Source of the DNA: Chaenocephalus aceratus
Lineage: Eukaryota; Chordata; Actinopteri; Perciformes; Channichthyidae
Assembly (NCBI GenBank): GCA_023974075.1
Contig: CM043799.1
Location: 8,457,250 to 8,521,249, forward strand
DNA length: 64,000 bases
Direction of reading: 5' to 3'
The notes under the pieces are model-generated. The model worked only from the letters and a program-made list of their open reading frames with translations, did no database searches and had not been told where the DNA came from. The position numbers and the translations under genes are program-made. Each line of letters starts with the position of its first letter. Within the stretch, counting starts at the first letter, position 1. Positions 32,039 through 44,632 of this stretch are shown here, piece after piece.

Positions 32039-33589
32039 TGTGTACTCCTTTCTCTGAGCGATTGGAGCATCCCCCAGCAGCACAGCAAACCATGGGGGAG
32101 ACTAATATGCCAGGACAACACAGAGGAAAAGGCACAGACAAACTGCATGATATGCTATTCAATGTTTATTGAATTCCATTTATTTACAATGGATGTTCCT
32201 AAAACAACACATTTAACATCATCATCATGCTGCTGCTAGTCCTTTGATAGTCACCTGTTGGTCTCCTGTCCTTTCTGAAAGTCATAAAGATTACATTAGT
32301 CATTTAGATTACTTATGTCCTCAATTACCATGGGATTACTGAGACCACCATGAATTAAAGAAATGGTAGAAATGTATCTAATCAGAATTTTGAAACCTTC
32401 CTTCCCTCCCTCTAAATATATCAATAAACATTAGGATGTGATGCTCCTGACTACCATTACAAGATAATATTTGTTTTAAAGAATTCAAAGCAATAAACAA
32501 CAGGCTCTTTAACCAAGGCAACGTTAGCCTAACATGTATATGTTAACAGGTAAGATAGCTGTTCACACTGTATATTTTTCTACTTTTTGTAATGCTATTT
32601 TATTTTTATTTAAGATGTTTACATTTTAGATTGTTTAATTCTAGTCTTTTAACTGTCTAATGTACAATGCCTTGTCTTTTGCTGCTGCAGCGTAAACATT
32701 TCCCCAATTGGTATTGTTAGAAATTAAAATCAATGTTTTTAATGGCATAAAGTACCTTAAACATACCGTCAGTTTAAATGCTGTTTTATACTGAAAAACC
32801 AGAAGTTCTTGTGCACAACCAGTTGTTAAGCTTTTATTCTGAAAAGCCTTCATCTCCGGTTAGCATTTAGCATGTGGCTAATATACCATTTACTATTGAG
32901 GTGAATTTAGTAGCGATATGACACGGAGTGTTGCACACCGAAACCTACTGATTTCAACACTACAACTATAGACATCGAGATATTATTATTGTTGAATATT
33001 AAATGAAGGTACAGTTTATTTGAATACATTATTGTTTACAGATGTGGGTAGCATGTGACAACATCCGGAACTACTGGAAACCAAAATGCTGTGAAGTATT
33101 TCCTGTATTTTTTAGTGTTGATTTCAGCGTTTGAAATGTATTTAGATGAAAAGTCATGAAAGAGATTAGGAGGAGAAGAGGCGTGTCTAGTTATACAATG
33201 AATGTAAAATGTCGAAATCCTCCGTTTAACGCAATATCGGACACAGAAGAACGAGGGGGAAGTCTCCTACGTCACAGCCCCCAGAGAGAAGGAAGGACGA
33301 ATGCTTGTGAGCTCTCTTCTACACGGCCACCACAGGGAGAGGAAGCTGCAGCCTTTCTCTCCTGACTGAACAATATCCTGTTTGTAACATTACCGTGCCA
33401 TATTTTTAATTAAATAACCATTTGAACCTTCTCTGAGACTCCATTTAGTCTCCTTTTAAAGCTTCTCTCCTGGACGCGAGAATAACGAACACAGCATAAC
33501 AGTATCAATAAAGTACTTCTTATTTTATCTTAATCCTCAAATATTACTTTAAAAAAACAAAAAAACATTGATGTGACTATGACGAAGGT
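32039..33589. other. Unassigned interior of the 42-kb unit
   Basis: No gene recognised. 33140-33265 resembles 23094-23215. Confidence 0.4.
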
Positions 33590-34013
33590 AAGTTTTAACC
33601 GTTTTTTTTTTCGTTCTAATTGAAAAAAAACAAAACAGAAACGGGTCGTTTTTTTGTTATTCAATGTTGCCCCAAAACGGAAATTCAGCTCGTTTTTTCG
33701 TTTTTCTGTTCTTACTGTGAAAACAAGTATACCACTCAATGTTTCGTTTCCATAAGTGGGTGTGTCTCCAGCACCTCCTTGCTTCTGATTGGCTAGTGTG
33801 CCCTATGCTTGCACTGTACTCTTCAAAATAAAGGTTCTACGTCTTTGCCTTTAGACTGCGTTACAAATATACGTATATTATTATATTCATACATACAAGT
33901 ACAGAAGACAGTCTGTCCGTATGTCTGTCTTTCTATGTATATATCTGTCTCGATGTCTTTCTATCTCAATGTCTGTCTGTCTGTCTTTCTGTAACTATAT
34001 TTTAGAGTTTAAA

Positions 34014-34465
34014 GCGTAGCCACTTTTACTCCACTACATGTATTTATAACCTTTAGTAACTTTACAGATTTGGATTAATTATGTGAAATATAATCAAGTG
34101 TTAAATCAGACTTTAGTTCCACCTGGAGTAAATTCACCAGCTACCCTGCAGTATACAAAGTCATTCAAACTAGCTGCACCTTTACCAGCTTTGAGAACAC
34201 TTTCATGATCAATCATTATAAAACATATCATATATATTATTCTGAAATGGACCAATCTGCACAATAAATACTTTTACTGTCGCTACTTTCACTATATTTT
34301 GATGATAATACTTTTCTACTTTTATTTGAGGAACATTTTGAATGCAGGACTTTTACTGTAACAGAGTATTCCTACACTCTGGTACTTCTACTTTTACCTA
34401 AGTACAAGACCTGAGTACTTCTACTTTGACTCAAGTACAATATCTGATTACTTCGACAACCTCTG
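34014..34465. repeat. MITE-like repeat with AGTACTTCTACTTTTACTCA tandem units, copy 1
   Basis: Ends ..CTTCGACAACCTCTG, a hAT-type terminus (CAGAGGTTGTCG inverted). The inner end contains tandem units of about 30 bp (ACTTCTACTTT..AAGTACAA). Further copies are at 35906-36403 (direct) and 43402-44005 (inverted). Confidence 0.7.
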
Positions 34466-34775
34466 ATTAATGGTTGATTTCCAAATGTTCTGTTGGTGCG
34501 TGGATGATAAAATAATAGTGTTTGATTGTATTGCCTTACGTATGCAGCTATTTGCCTGTGTTTAGAAACATAATTAAACATACCATGGACACACATTCAA
34601 ACAATTTTCCATTTATTAAACATTGCAGATTAACAATTAACAAGTCCTTGTTATAACTTCGATTCTCAATAAACTTCCCCCATGTCACAACACCTCACAA
34701 GTTATAATATCAGTAGGACTCAATAATGGACTCTCAGACACTGCACTCTCATCTTCGATTAAACAACTGCACGCC

Positions 34776-35898
34776 ATGTGGAAACAGAGTACTCTCTGCT
34801 TTCCAAACGCCACCATTTACATCCCCATCATAAACTTTTCCAACAGTCTGACCATCCACCAGCAGACTGCACTCACCACACTCAACAACACCATAGCTTC
34901 CAAATACAACTTCATACCGGAAATAAACCCACTACTCTTCCATGTCACTTCACGTGATAACATACACTGGACCCTGCAGACGGCCGAGATGTTACTCAGG
35001 TACTGGAAGCAGCATTTAAACTACTGAACGGGGATCATAATTGCATTACAACTCCCCACCGCTCAAATATAACCAACCTCTCTGCCGTTTTCTCCCCCAC
35101 GGCCGCACAGCTGGAGCTACTGGAAAAAGGTTTATCATTCATTCCAACACCCAAACTCCCCACCCGACCGGAGATCAGGGCGGACCTCCACAGGCGGATT
35201 AAGATCATTGACCACTTCCTGGGGAGCCGGGGGTGGGAGCCTGTTCTGTTCACCGGACCGTCCACCTGGGAACCACACACGGCAACATCAACACCTGAAA
35301 TAACACAACTAATTAATAAAAATCTACTAGCACTCACACATTGGCGCCCCCTTCCACATAGAACACACAAGATTAGCCAGGAACAATTACAAATTATTAA
35401 AACATTAGGTAACAGCCAACACATAGTCATCAAACCTGCAGATAAGGGGAGCCAAATAGTCATACAAGATAGGGACAATTATATATTGGAAGCACATAGG
35501 CAGTTAAATGACAACACATACTACAGATCACTGACGCACCCACTTCAATTGGAAACACAAACACTAGTTAGGGACATTACAGCAACACTTTACACTAACA
35601 AAATCATAAACAAAAAACAATATCTGGATGGTCCGGAGGAGCCCAGGCCCCGCCTCTTCTACCTGCTCCCCAAGATCCACAAGCCTGTTGAGACGTGGAC
35701 GGTCCCCTCTGTGGCTCCGGTCGGCCGCCCCATTATCAGCGACTGCGGTTCAGAATCCTACAACATAACAGAATACATCGATCATTTTATTAATCCCTTA
35801 TCAAAACTCCACCCCAGTTATCTCAGAGACACTTATGATTTTGTTAACAAAATAAAAAACCTCACAGTACCCAGCCACACTCTCATTTTCTCCAGAGA
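34776..35898 (+). pseudogene. Penelope-like element, 5' half (copy 1)
   Basis: Two coding stretches. 34776-35027 contains FPNATIYIPIINFSN and DNIHWTLQTAEMLLRYW. After a frame change at about 35010-35030, 35030-35898 contains GLSFIPTPKLPTRPEIRADL, VIKPADKGSQIVIQD, YLLPKIHKPVETWTVPS and PVGRPIISDCGSES. PKIHKP..GRPI and the KPADKG block are diagnostic of Penelope-like reverse transcriptases. The copy stops before the catalytic SIDIVSLYTN motif, where a MITE-like repeat follows directly, so RT motifs A-C and the GIY-YIG nuclease are absent. The same frame change is present in copy 2. Confidence 0.85.
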
Positions 35899-35905
35899 AA
35901 ACTCT

Positions 35906-36403
35906 CTAGAGTTTAAAGCGTAGCCACTTTTACTCCACTACATGTATTTATAACCTTTAGTAACTTTACAGATTTGGATTAATTATGTGAAATATAATCA
36001 AGTGTTGAATCAGACTTTAGTTCCACCTGGAGTAAATCCACAAGCTACCCTGCAGTATACAAAGTCATTCAAACTAGCTGCACCTTTACCAGCTTTGAGA
36101 ACACTTTCATGATCAATCATTATAAAACATATCATATATATTATTCTGAAATGGACCAATCTGCACAATGAATACTTTTACTGTCGCTACTTTCACTATA
36201 TTTTGATCAGAATACTTTTCTACTTTTATTTGAGGAACATTTTGAATGCAGGACTTTTACTGTAACAGAGTATTCCTACACTCTGGTACTTCTACTTTTA
36301 CCTAAGTACAAGACCTGAGTACTTCTACTTTGAATCAAGTACAAGATCTGAGTACTTCTACTTTTACTCAAGTACAAGATCTGAGTAGTTCTACTTTTAC
36401 TCA
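35906..36403. repeat. MITE-like repeat, copy 2
   Basis: A direct repeat of 34014-34450 (GTTTAAAGCGTAGCCACTTT start), abutting the Penelope-like truncation on the left and the 3' end of the RING-like gene on the right. Confidence 0.8.
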
Positions 36404-36409
36404 GGGCCC

Positions 36410-38411
36410 TTACAGTCCAGCAACCTGGGTATACACTGGCTCCTGATCCCTGCACTTAAGGCATTGGGGAGATGTTATCCTCCACACAGAGCCTGCATCC
36501 CACGATGTTTCGGGAGCAGGAGGAGGAAAACATTTGTCCAGTCATTGTGTCTTTAAAAAGAAAAGAGACAGGTTTTTAAACATATGCTGATAGTTACTGA
36601 TTGATGTCATGGACTGTATTTCTGAAGCCTGCACTCAAACTGAGAAAGATACTGTTCAGAAATAGATTTGAAAAGATTAACTTAGAATAATATGAAAATC
36701 CGGCACCTATACGTTTTATTTTTTAAATACTGTTTGTTACACTGAGCATTATTCAAAGAGAGGATGAAAACAATACCTCTGCAGATCAAACAGCTAAATG
36801 CCTGTTTGACTTCTGGCCTTGGTACTACCAAGTCCTGGCTGGCTGCCACTATGTCAGAAATCTTCCTGGTGACTTCTTCCAGGCCTTGGGATGCATCCAG
36901 CAGTTCCTCCACCTTGTTGCTCAGTGTGTGGACTTCAGATAGCTCATTTCTATTTTTGTCACATTTTGAAAATAGTTTAAGTATTAGCAGTCATTTAAGA
37001 TGTTTTCTTCATTTTATTAGAGATAAAAGAAAGTTATGTATTCCATGGCAAATTAGATGATGCTAAATAAACAAGAGCATGTGGAAACATTTCATTTCTT
37101 GAAATTACATTTAAAGGATATTGTTTATAAATGCTGATTGTCGAACGGATGTTGACTGTGACTCTTCATACCATGTGCTGACCCACAGAGTACTGAGGTG
37201 TGCTACAGTGAAGCCCATGCGTATGCATGTCTGCCCCAGATGGCAAACGTATATAGCCCTTGAGCTGCAAAAATGCTAAATGGCCAGAAAGCAGCCTCTT
37301 TCAAATAATGAGAGGGTTTTGCCAGTCTGTTGTTAGCGAGTAAAGTGAAATGCTGCATATCGTGACCCTTCAGTTTGAGTGCTAGCCCTTCTTTACACAT
37401 TACATTATTTCCCCTATTGATAGACCAGTTCAAACCTTCTCCAGACAAAATCAGTTTTGTTATCCAACCACACCTGCTTCTTGAGCCTCTTCGACGCCAT
37501 TGCCTGAAAGCAGAGCTCTCAACAGCATGGATCTTTCTTGCATTCGGCTTCCAGTACAAAGACCCTTTATGAGAGAAATAAAGAGTAAAGACATGTGAAA
37601 ATAAAATGTTAAAAGGGGCACATTGTTGTACTGATATCACTTTCAGACCCTTATCTTTTGCACAAATGAAAATGAAATATAGAATAATAATATTTACCAA
37701 TTGTCCCTTCAGACTCAACGATTTCATTCCCAACGGTGTCTGTAAGGATGTACTCCTCACTGTCTCCCATGGCCACATTCACTTTTCCTGTGATCAGTGG
37801 AACGCTTTCCTCTGATTCAACAAATCTGATCATGACCACCCTTGTGGAAACAATCTTTCCATCCATTATTTCTGACACATGTTTTGACCTGTAATGCAAA
37901 AAGAACAGTGACACACATTTAGTTAGCAACATGGACTAAAACCTAACATTCTAAAGCATGCCAACATATGAAATGGGCATCTCATTACCTTTGAAATGAC
38001 CGAGGGGTGCCAATTGATCTAGTCAACTGACTCATGTTTGCAGTAGACATTGGCTGACTATGACGAAAAGAAAACGGCCGTGACTCAGCTGGCTCTGTCT
38101 GGATCCTTTGAGTCTCCAGGTTCTTCCCCATGAACCTCATAATGACCGTGATCAGAGAGATCCAGGGAGCAGAAACACCCACACCACCGTTGTGTCCTTG
38201 GGCAAGACACTTCACCCGAATTTGCTCCTGTGGGTATTTTCCACAGTAGATGACCATTACATGTATGTATGATCTGTATGTGTAATGTATATTTGTAAAG
38301 CGCTTTGAGAGTCATTGATAAAGCGCTATAATAAATATAAGGATTATTATTATCCAATGGAAAAACCGCAATGTTGGCAGCATCAGTGATGAAAAGGCTA
38401 CCTGCGTTGAC
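36410..38411 (-). pseudogene. Multi-exon gene fragment with C-terminal RING-like module
   Basis: Minus-strand exons joined in frame by GT-AG introns: 38057-37989 (SQLTRSIGTPRSFQ), 37888-37698 (SKHVSEIMDGKI, VVMIRFVESEESVPLITGKV), 37564-37474 (SLYWKPNARKIHAVESSAF), 36949-36777 (coiled-coil-like NKVEELLDASQGLEEV, then FSCLIC), and from 36550 (RDTMTGQMFSSSCSRNIVGC). A likely earlier exon begins at 38411 (GSLFITDAANIAVFPL) and is cut by a SINE/LINE tail. The last exons give C-x2-C .. C-x6-GC-x2-C, then after a one-base frame change near 36475, QCLKCRDQEP, completing an eight-ligand-like RING/zinc module as in a multicopy fish gene family I recognise only by pattern. Without the shift the frame stops at 36456. 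The 5' exons and start are not found. Five consecutive phase-compatible junctions make it a genuine gene or recent pseudogene. The role is unknown; RING-like proteins are often ubiquitin ligases, but that is inference. Confidence 0.6.
38180..38353 (+). repeat. LINE/SINE 3' tail (RTE-type)
   Basis: TTGTGTCCTTGGGCAAGACA, then AAAGCGCTTTGAGAGTCATT, AAAGCGCTATAATAAATATA and an ATT-repeat end. This is the shared 3' end of fish RTE-like LINEs and their SINEs. It sits inside or beside an exon of the RING-like gene. Confidence 0.7.
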
Positions 38412-38666
38412 CTAAAAGCAAATAACAGGTTATATATATTTCACAATTTCCTTTTAAACAATCACTACATTGTTCTTTGTCTTTCCATGTGTGTCCTTGC
38501 ATAATTTCTTCCTTTGTGTCGTTTCTTCAATGGTGGTAGTGGTTTATTACATTTTATTAAAAAAACATGCAGTTAGTAGTTAATCCTCAAGATTATTTGT
38601 ATGCCTATATCAGACCTCAGTATCAATCTAAGTTTCTTCTTGCTTCGCTTCTGAAAAGTTCAATTA
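38412..38666. other. Unassigned sequence upstream of the RING-like gene fragment
   Basis: Probable intron of the gene (acceptor TTTGCTTTTAG adjoining 38411). No further upstream exon recognised. Confidence 0.35.
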
Positions 38667-38667
38667 T

Positions 38668-39009
38668 ACACTGAACAAAAATATAAACGCAACACTTTTG
38701 TTTTTGCTCCCATTTTTCACGAGGTGAACTCAAAGATCTAAAACATTTTCTATAAACACAAAATAACCATTTCTCTCAAATATTGTTCACAAATCTGAAA
38801 AAAAATCTGTGATAGTGAGCACTTCTCCTTTGCCGAGATAATCCATCCCACCTCACAGGTGTGGCATATCAAGATGCTGATTAGACAGCATTATTATTGC
38901 ACAGGTGTGCATTAGGCTGGCCACAATAAAAGGCCACTCTGAAACGTGCATTTTTGCTTTATTGGGGGTGTCTGGGGGGGTCCGAAAACCAGTCAGTATC
39001 TGGTGTGAG
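38668..39009 (+). mobile_element. Tc1/mariner-like element, terminal fragment
   Basis: Begins at a TA with CACTGAACAAAAATATAAAC and continues with TTTTTGCTCCCATTTTTCAC, CCTTTGCCGAGATAATCCAT, CAGGTGTGGCATATCAAGAT and AACCAGTCAGTATCTGGTGT. This is the long terminal region of a Tc1/mariner family widespread in fish. It stops abruptly at about 39009; transposase and the other end are missing. Confidence 0.8.
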
Positions 39010-40201
<1,192 letters not shown>

Positions 40202-40587
40202 TGTTACGGTGTGCAGGAAGCAGGACCCAAATGCAGACCAGAGTAAAAATAATTCCTTTATTCCAAGGCTATATATACACAAAGACAGAACAGGACACTC
40301 ACCGAAGACCACGTCAATACACAAGACGAACCGACACTGAACACAGGAAGAGACAAGACTAAATACAGGGAGGGGTAATCACAAGACGAGAAACAGCCGG
40401 GCAGGGGAGGAGAAACACAAGGGCCACATGTGAACACAATCAGACAACTAGACACACCAGGGAAACGGGAGGAAAACCACAGGGAAAAGGACCAGACAAT
40501 ATACCCAGAGGAAAACATGACAGGGAGAACAGCAAAACACCCAAACCAAGACATAGAAAACGTGACAATAACACAATAATCGTAACA
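40202..40587. mobile_element. Solo LTR (Gypsy-like, related to 4278-4621)
   Basis: Starts TGTTACGGTGTGCAGGAAGC, ends ..AATAATCGTAACA, with 5-bp duplication TTATT (40197-40201, 40588-40592). It shares AGGACCCAAATGCAGA and CAGGGAGGGGTAATCA with the LTRs of the Gypsy-like element but is clearly diverged. Internal region lost by LTR-LTR recombination. Confidence 0.88.
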
Positions 40588-40650
40588 TTATTAAAGTTAA
40601 TAAAACATGTTTAAGTGGTGGGAGGCGGACCCATCAATTATATTTTTCAT

Positions 40651-41853
40651 TTAGTCCGCCCGGGTCAATGGTGCCCAGACGATGGATCCACCTCCGCCCC
40701 GCCTCTGGCCCGTGCTCCAGCTGCTGCTGCTCTCCAGGCCCATAGACTGTACATTGTGGAGGCCATGGAGTTTAAAATGGTTGTATAAAACGCTCGTGCC
40801 GTCCCCGTCTCTAATTCTATATTGGTGTTGTTTAATTCTGAGGCTGATCTCATTGCGCGTTTCCCCCACATAGAGTCTCTGGCAGGCCTTGCACCTAATT
40901 GCATAAATAGCGTTTTTTGTGTTAGGTATCAAGGCCTGCCGTACATTGCTCCCCTCTCGAGAGAAGGGATTGAAAAAGTGGGGAAGGCGAACGAAACCAA
41001 CCTCAGAGACCCGAGGCGCATCCCTAGTTGTAATGCTTTTATTTAGTTTTGTGTGGACCAGGAGGTCCTGGAGATTTTTGTTACGCCAGTAGGCAGAGAT
41101 CAGCCGGCACGGTCGCCGCGCGTCACAGTCACCCCTGGCCCCCTCAAAATTGGCCTTTAGTTTGTCTAAAAGGCTGGTCAGGCTCCCTGAGTAGGTTGTG
41201 ATGAGGGGGACCAGGGTAGGGCCGGACGGCCGGGTGGAGATGTCTTTATATTTCTCCATGAAGGTGCGGCTGACCTCCGCCTTAATGCTTCTAAGGAAGC
41301 GCCTCGAATAGCCCCTAGGTCTCAGCGCACTAAAGAGGATTCTGGTAGCCTCCTCCACATCCTCCGTGAGGGTGCATATCCTGTGGAAGCGGATCAGCTG
41401 AGACTTAATCAGACCTCTGTACGTGTGCCCAGGGTGATAGCTGGTTTTATGGAGGAGTGCGTGGCGATCTGTGCCTTTAAAGAAAACCCTAGTGGTAAGT
41501 GTATTGCTGTGGTCGCTGGAGCTGCGGAAAAAGACCCCAGTGTCGAGGAACTCCACAGTGTGTGTATTTAACTGGTGTTTGAATTTTATTTTAGGGTGAT
41601 GTGTGTTGAGGATGTCTGAGAAGGTGAGGAAGTCCTGTTCTGTGTGATGCCAGAGGCCAAAGATGTCATCCAAGTACCGGAAGTACAGAAGGGGTTTGAG
41701 GGGGAGTTTAGTGAAAACCGTTTCCTCCCAATGGGCCAGGTAAATATCCGCGTAGGCTGGCGCATATTTCCAGCTCATCGCACAACCACACAGCTGGAGG
41801 TAGTGTTTATTGTTAAACATGAAGTCATTGCGGGTGAGTGTGAGGTGGAGCAA
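40651..41853 (-). CDS. Penelope-like RT C-terminal part with GIY-YIG endonuclease (copy 2)
   Basis: 400 codons open. LQLCGCAMSWKYAPAYADIY (RT motif B region), LLYFRYLDDIFGLWHH with Y60-L-D-D (motif C), HTVEFLDTGVFF and YRGLIKSQLIRFHRIC are typical of Penelope-like RTs. A GIY-YIG nuclease occupies residues 315-375 (AIYAIRC-x2-C-x3-YVGET, SLRIKQHQYRI, YNHFKLHG), with the CxxC insertion characteristic of Penelope elements. The ORF begins just after a frameshift that separates motif A. The two catalytic halves are otherwise undamaged. Reading on the minus strand it continues the inverted-repeat arm. Confidence 0.92.
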   Translation of the reverse strand: MLHLTLTRNDFMFNNKHYLQLCGCAMSWKYAPAYADIYLAHWEETVFTKLPLKPLLYFRYLDDIFGLWHHTEQDFLTFSDILNTHHPKIKFKHQLNTHTVEFLDTGVFFRSSSDHSNTLTTRVFFKGTDRHALLHKTSYHPGHTYRGLIKSQLIRFHRICTLTEDVEEATRILFSALRPRGYSRRFLRSIKAEVSRTFMEKYKDISTRPSGPTLVPLITTYSGSLTSLLDKLKANFEGARGDCDARRPCRLISAYWRNKNLQDLLVHTKLNKSITTRDAPRVSEVGFVRLPHFFNPFSREGSNVRQALIPNTKNAIYAIRCKACQRLYVGETRNEISLRIKQHQYRIRDGDGTSVLYNHFKLHGLHNVQSMGLESSSSWSTGQRRGGGGSIVWAPLTRAD

Positions 41854-41935
41854 CTGAATAATTTGGCTGTCGGGTCTGGATGGGTCTGGGTTTTTATTGA
41901 AGGAGTGCTGAATTGCGGTGAGGCCAAGTGGGGTT

Positions 41936-43091
41936 TCAATGTTGGTATACAGTGAGACTATGTCTATGGAGAAAATGAGTGTGGCTGGGTACTGTGAGGT
42001 TTTTTATTTTGTTAACAAAATCATAAGTGTCTCTGAGATAACTGAGGTGGAGTTTTGATAGGGGATTAATAAAATGATCGATGTATTCTGTTATGTTGTA
42101 GGATTCTGAACCGCAGTCGCTGATAATGGGGCGGCCGACCGGAACCACAGAGGGGACCGTCCACGTCTCAACAGGCTTGTGGATCTTGGGGAGCAGGTAG
42201 AAGAGGCGGGGCCTGGGCTCCTCCGGACCATCCAGATATTGTTTTTTGTTTATGATTTTGTTGGTGTAAAGTGTTGCTGTAATGTCCCTAACTAGTGTTT
42301 GTGTTTCCAATTGAAGTGGGTGCGTCAGTGATCTGTAGTATGTGTTGTCATTTAACTGCCTATGTGCTTCCAATATATAATTGCCCTATCTTGTATGACT
42401 ATTTGGCCCCCCTTATCTGCAGGTTTGATGACTATGTGTTGGCTGTTACCTAATGTTTTAATAATTTGTAATTGTTTCTGGCTAATGTTGTGTGTTCTAT
42501 GTGGAAGGGGGCGCCAATGTGTGAGTGCTAGTATATTTTTATTAATTAGTTGTGTTATTTCAGGTGTTGATGTTGCCGTGTGTGGTTCCCAGGTGGACGG
42601 TCCGGTGAACAGAACAGGCTCCCGCCCCCGGCTCCCCAGGAAGTGGTCAATGATCTTAATCCGCCTGTGGAAGGCGTGGAGGTCCGCCCTGATCTCCGGT
42701 CGGGTGGGGAGTTTGGGTGTTGGAATGAATGATAAACCTTTTTCCAGTAGCTCCAGCTGTGCGGCCGTGGGGGAGAAAACGGCAGAGAGGTTGGTTATAT
42801 TTGAGCGGTGGGGAGTTGTAATGCAATTATGATCCCCGTTCAGTAGTTTAAATGCTGCTTCCAGTACCTGAGTAACATCTCGGCCATCTGCAGGGTCCAG
42901 TGTATGTTATCACGTGAAGTGACATGGAAGAGTAGTGGGTTTATTTCCGGTATGAAGTTGTATTTGGAAGCTATGGTGTTGTTGAGTGTGGTGAGTGCAG
43001 TCTGCTGGTGGATGGTCAGACTGTTGGAAAAGTTTATGATGGGGATGTAAATGGTGGCGTTTGGAAAGCAGAGAGTACTCTGTTTCCACAT
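41936..43091 (-). pseudogene. Penelope-like element N-terminal and central RT (copy 2)
   Basis: Minus strand: 43091-42840 matches the first ORF of copy 1. 42840-41936 carries the KPADKG, PKIHKPVETW and GRPIISDCGSES motifs up to VPSHT. The frame then breaks; in the adjacent frame the motif-A stretch IFSIDIVSLYTNI is readable (about 41985-41945) before the 400-codon ORF. Together with 40651-41853 this is a nearly complete element with two or three frame changes. Confidence 0.87.
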
Positions 43092-44425
43092 GGCGTGCAG
43101 TTGTTTAATCGAAGATGAGAGTGCAGTGTCTGAGAGTCCATTATTGAGTCCTACTGATATTATAACTTGTGAGGTGTTGTGACATGGGGGAAGTTTATTG
43201 AGAATCGAAGTTATAACAAGGACTTGTTAATTGTTAATCTGCAATGTTTAATAAATGGAAAATTGTTTGAATGTGTGTCCATGGTATGTTTAATTATGTT
43301 TCTAAACACAGGCAAATAGCTGCATACGTAAGGCAATACAATCAAACACTATTATTTTATCATCCATGCACCAACAGAACATTTGGAAATCAACCATTAA
43401 TCAGAGGTTGTCGAAGTAATCAGATCTTGTACTTGAGTAAAAGTAGAAGTACTCAGATATTGTACTTGAGTGAAAGTAGAAGTAATCAGATATTGTACTT
43501 GAGTGAAAGTAGAAGTACAGTACTCAGATCCTGTACTTGAGTAAAAGTAGAAGTACTCAGATATTGTACTTGAGTCAAAGTAGAAGTACTCAGGTCTTGT
43601 ACTTAGGTAAAAGTAGAAGTACCAGAGTGTAGGAATACTCTGTTACAGTAAAAGTCCTGCATTCAAAATGTTCCTCAAATAAAAGTAGAAAAGTATTATC
43701 ATCAAAATATAGTGAAAGTAGCGACAGTAAAAGTATTTATTGTGCAGATTGGTCCATTTCAGAATAATATATATGATATGTTTTATAATGATTGATCATG
43801 AAAGTGTTCTCAAAGCTGGTAAAGGTGCAGCTAGTTTTAATGACTTTGTATACTGCAGGGTAGCTTGTGGATTTACTCCAGGTGGAACTAAAGTCTGATT
43901 TAACACTTGATTATATTTCACATAATTAATCCAAATCTGTAAAGTTACTAAAGGTTATAAATACATGTAGTGGAGTAAAAGTGGCTACGCTTTAAACTCT
44001 AAAATATAGTTACAGAAAGACAGACAGACAGACATTGAGATAGAAAGACATCGAGACAGATATATACATAGAAAGACAGACATACGGACAGACTGTCTTC
44101 TGTACTTGTATGTATGAATATAATAATATACGTATATTTGTAACGCAGTCTAAAGGCAAAGACGTAGAACCTTTATTTTTGAAGAGTACAGCGCAAGCAT
44201 AGGGCACACTAGCCAATCAGAAGCAAGGAGGTGCTGGAGACACACCCACTTATGGAAACGAAACATTGAGTGGTATACTTGTTTTAACAGTAAGAACAGA
44301 AAAACGAAAAAACGAGCTGAATTTTCGTTTTGGGGCAAAATTGAAAAACCAAAAAACGTCCCATTTCTGCTTCTTTTTTTCCCAAATAGAACGAAAAAAC
44401 AAACGGTTAAAACGTACCTTCGTCA
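41960..44425 (-). repeat. Right arm of the large inverted repeat
   Basis: Reverse complement of 33590-35900. It extends to within about 210 bp of the right TIR of the 42-kb unit. Confidence 0.85.
43402..44005. repeat. MITE-like repeat, copy 3 (inverted)
   Basis: Begins CAGAGGTTGTCGAAGTAATC, followed by 5-6 tandem units (TTGTACTTGAGTAAAAGTAG AAGTACTCAGA type). It has more tandem units than copy 1. Confidence 0.8.
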
Positions 44426-44602
44426 ACTACACATATCGATATGTTGTATAAATATTGCAAATCAAAACCTTTATTGACCACTAATTACCAAAAATTGCAT
44501 TTCTATCCTGGTATTAATGCATTCAAATGGCCCGCCACGAACTTCCGGGAAACTATTGAGTCTCCCTGAACCACGTGACGATCAAGCATTTTGGACTTCC
44601 GT

Positions 44603-44632
44603 TGTCGCAACTCTTCTATCTATATGGCGCTG
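44603..44632 (-). repeat. Right TIR of the 42-kb unit
   Basis: Inverted repeat of 2656-2685 with one mismatch, followed by ATTTGACC at 44633-44640. Subterminal E-box (CACGTG, about 44573) and ETS-like CTTCCGGG (about 44543). Confidence 0.85.

Larger units (their letters stand above)
33590..35905 (+). repeat. Left arm of a large inverted repeat
   Basis: The sequence from GGTAAGTTTTAACCG at 33590 to about 35898 is present in inverted orientation at 41960-44420, with scattered substitutions and small indels (for example a 9-bp in-frame deletion near 35195). It comprises a TCTG-rich block, a MITE-like repeat (34014-34465) and the 5' part of a Penelope-like element. Confidence 0.85.

Noticed and set aside
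37203..37778. 191-codon minus-strand open frame as a single-exon gene
   Set aside because: It reads through two introns of the RING-like gene; only 37474-37564 and 37698-37888 are supported by splice signals and phase.
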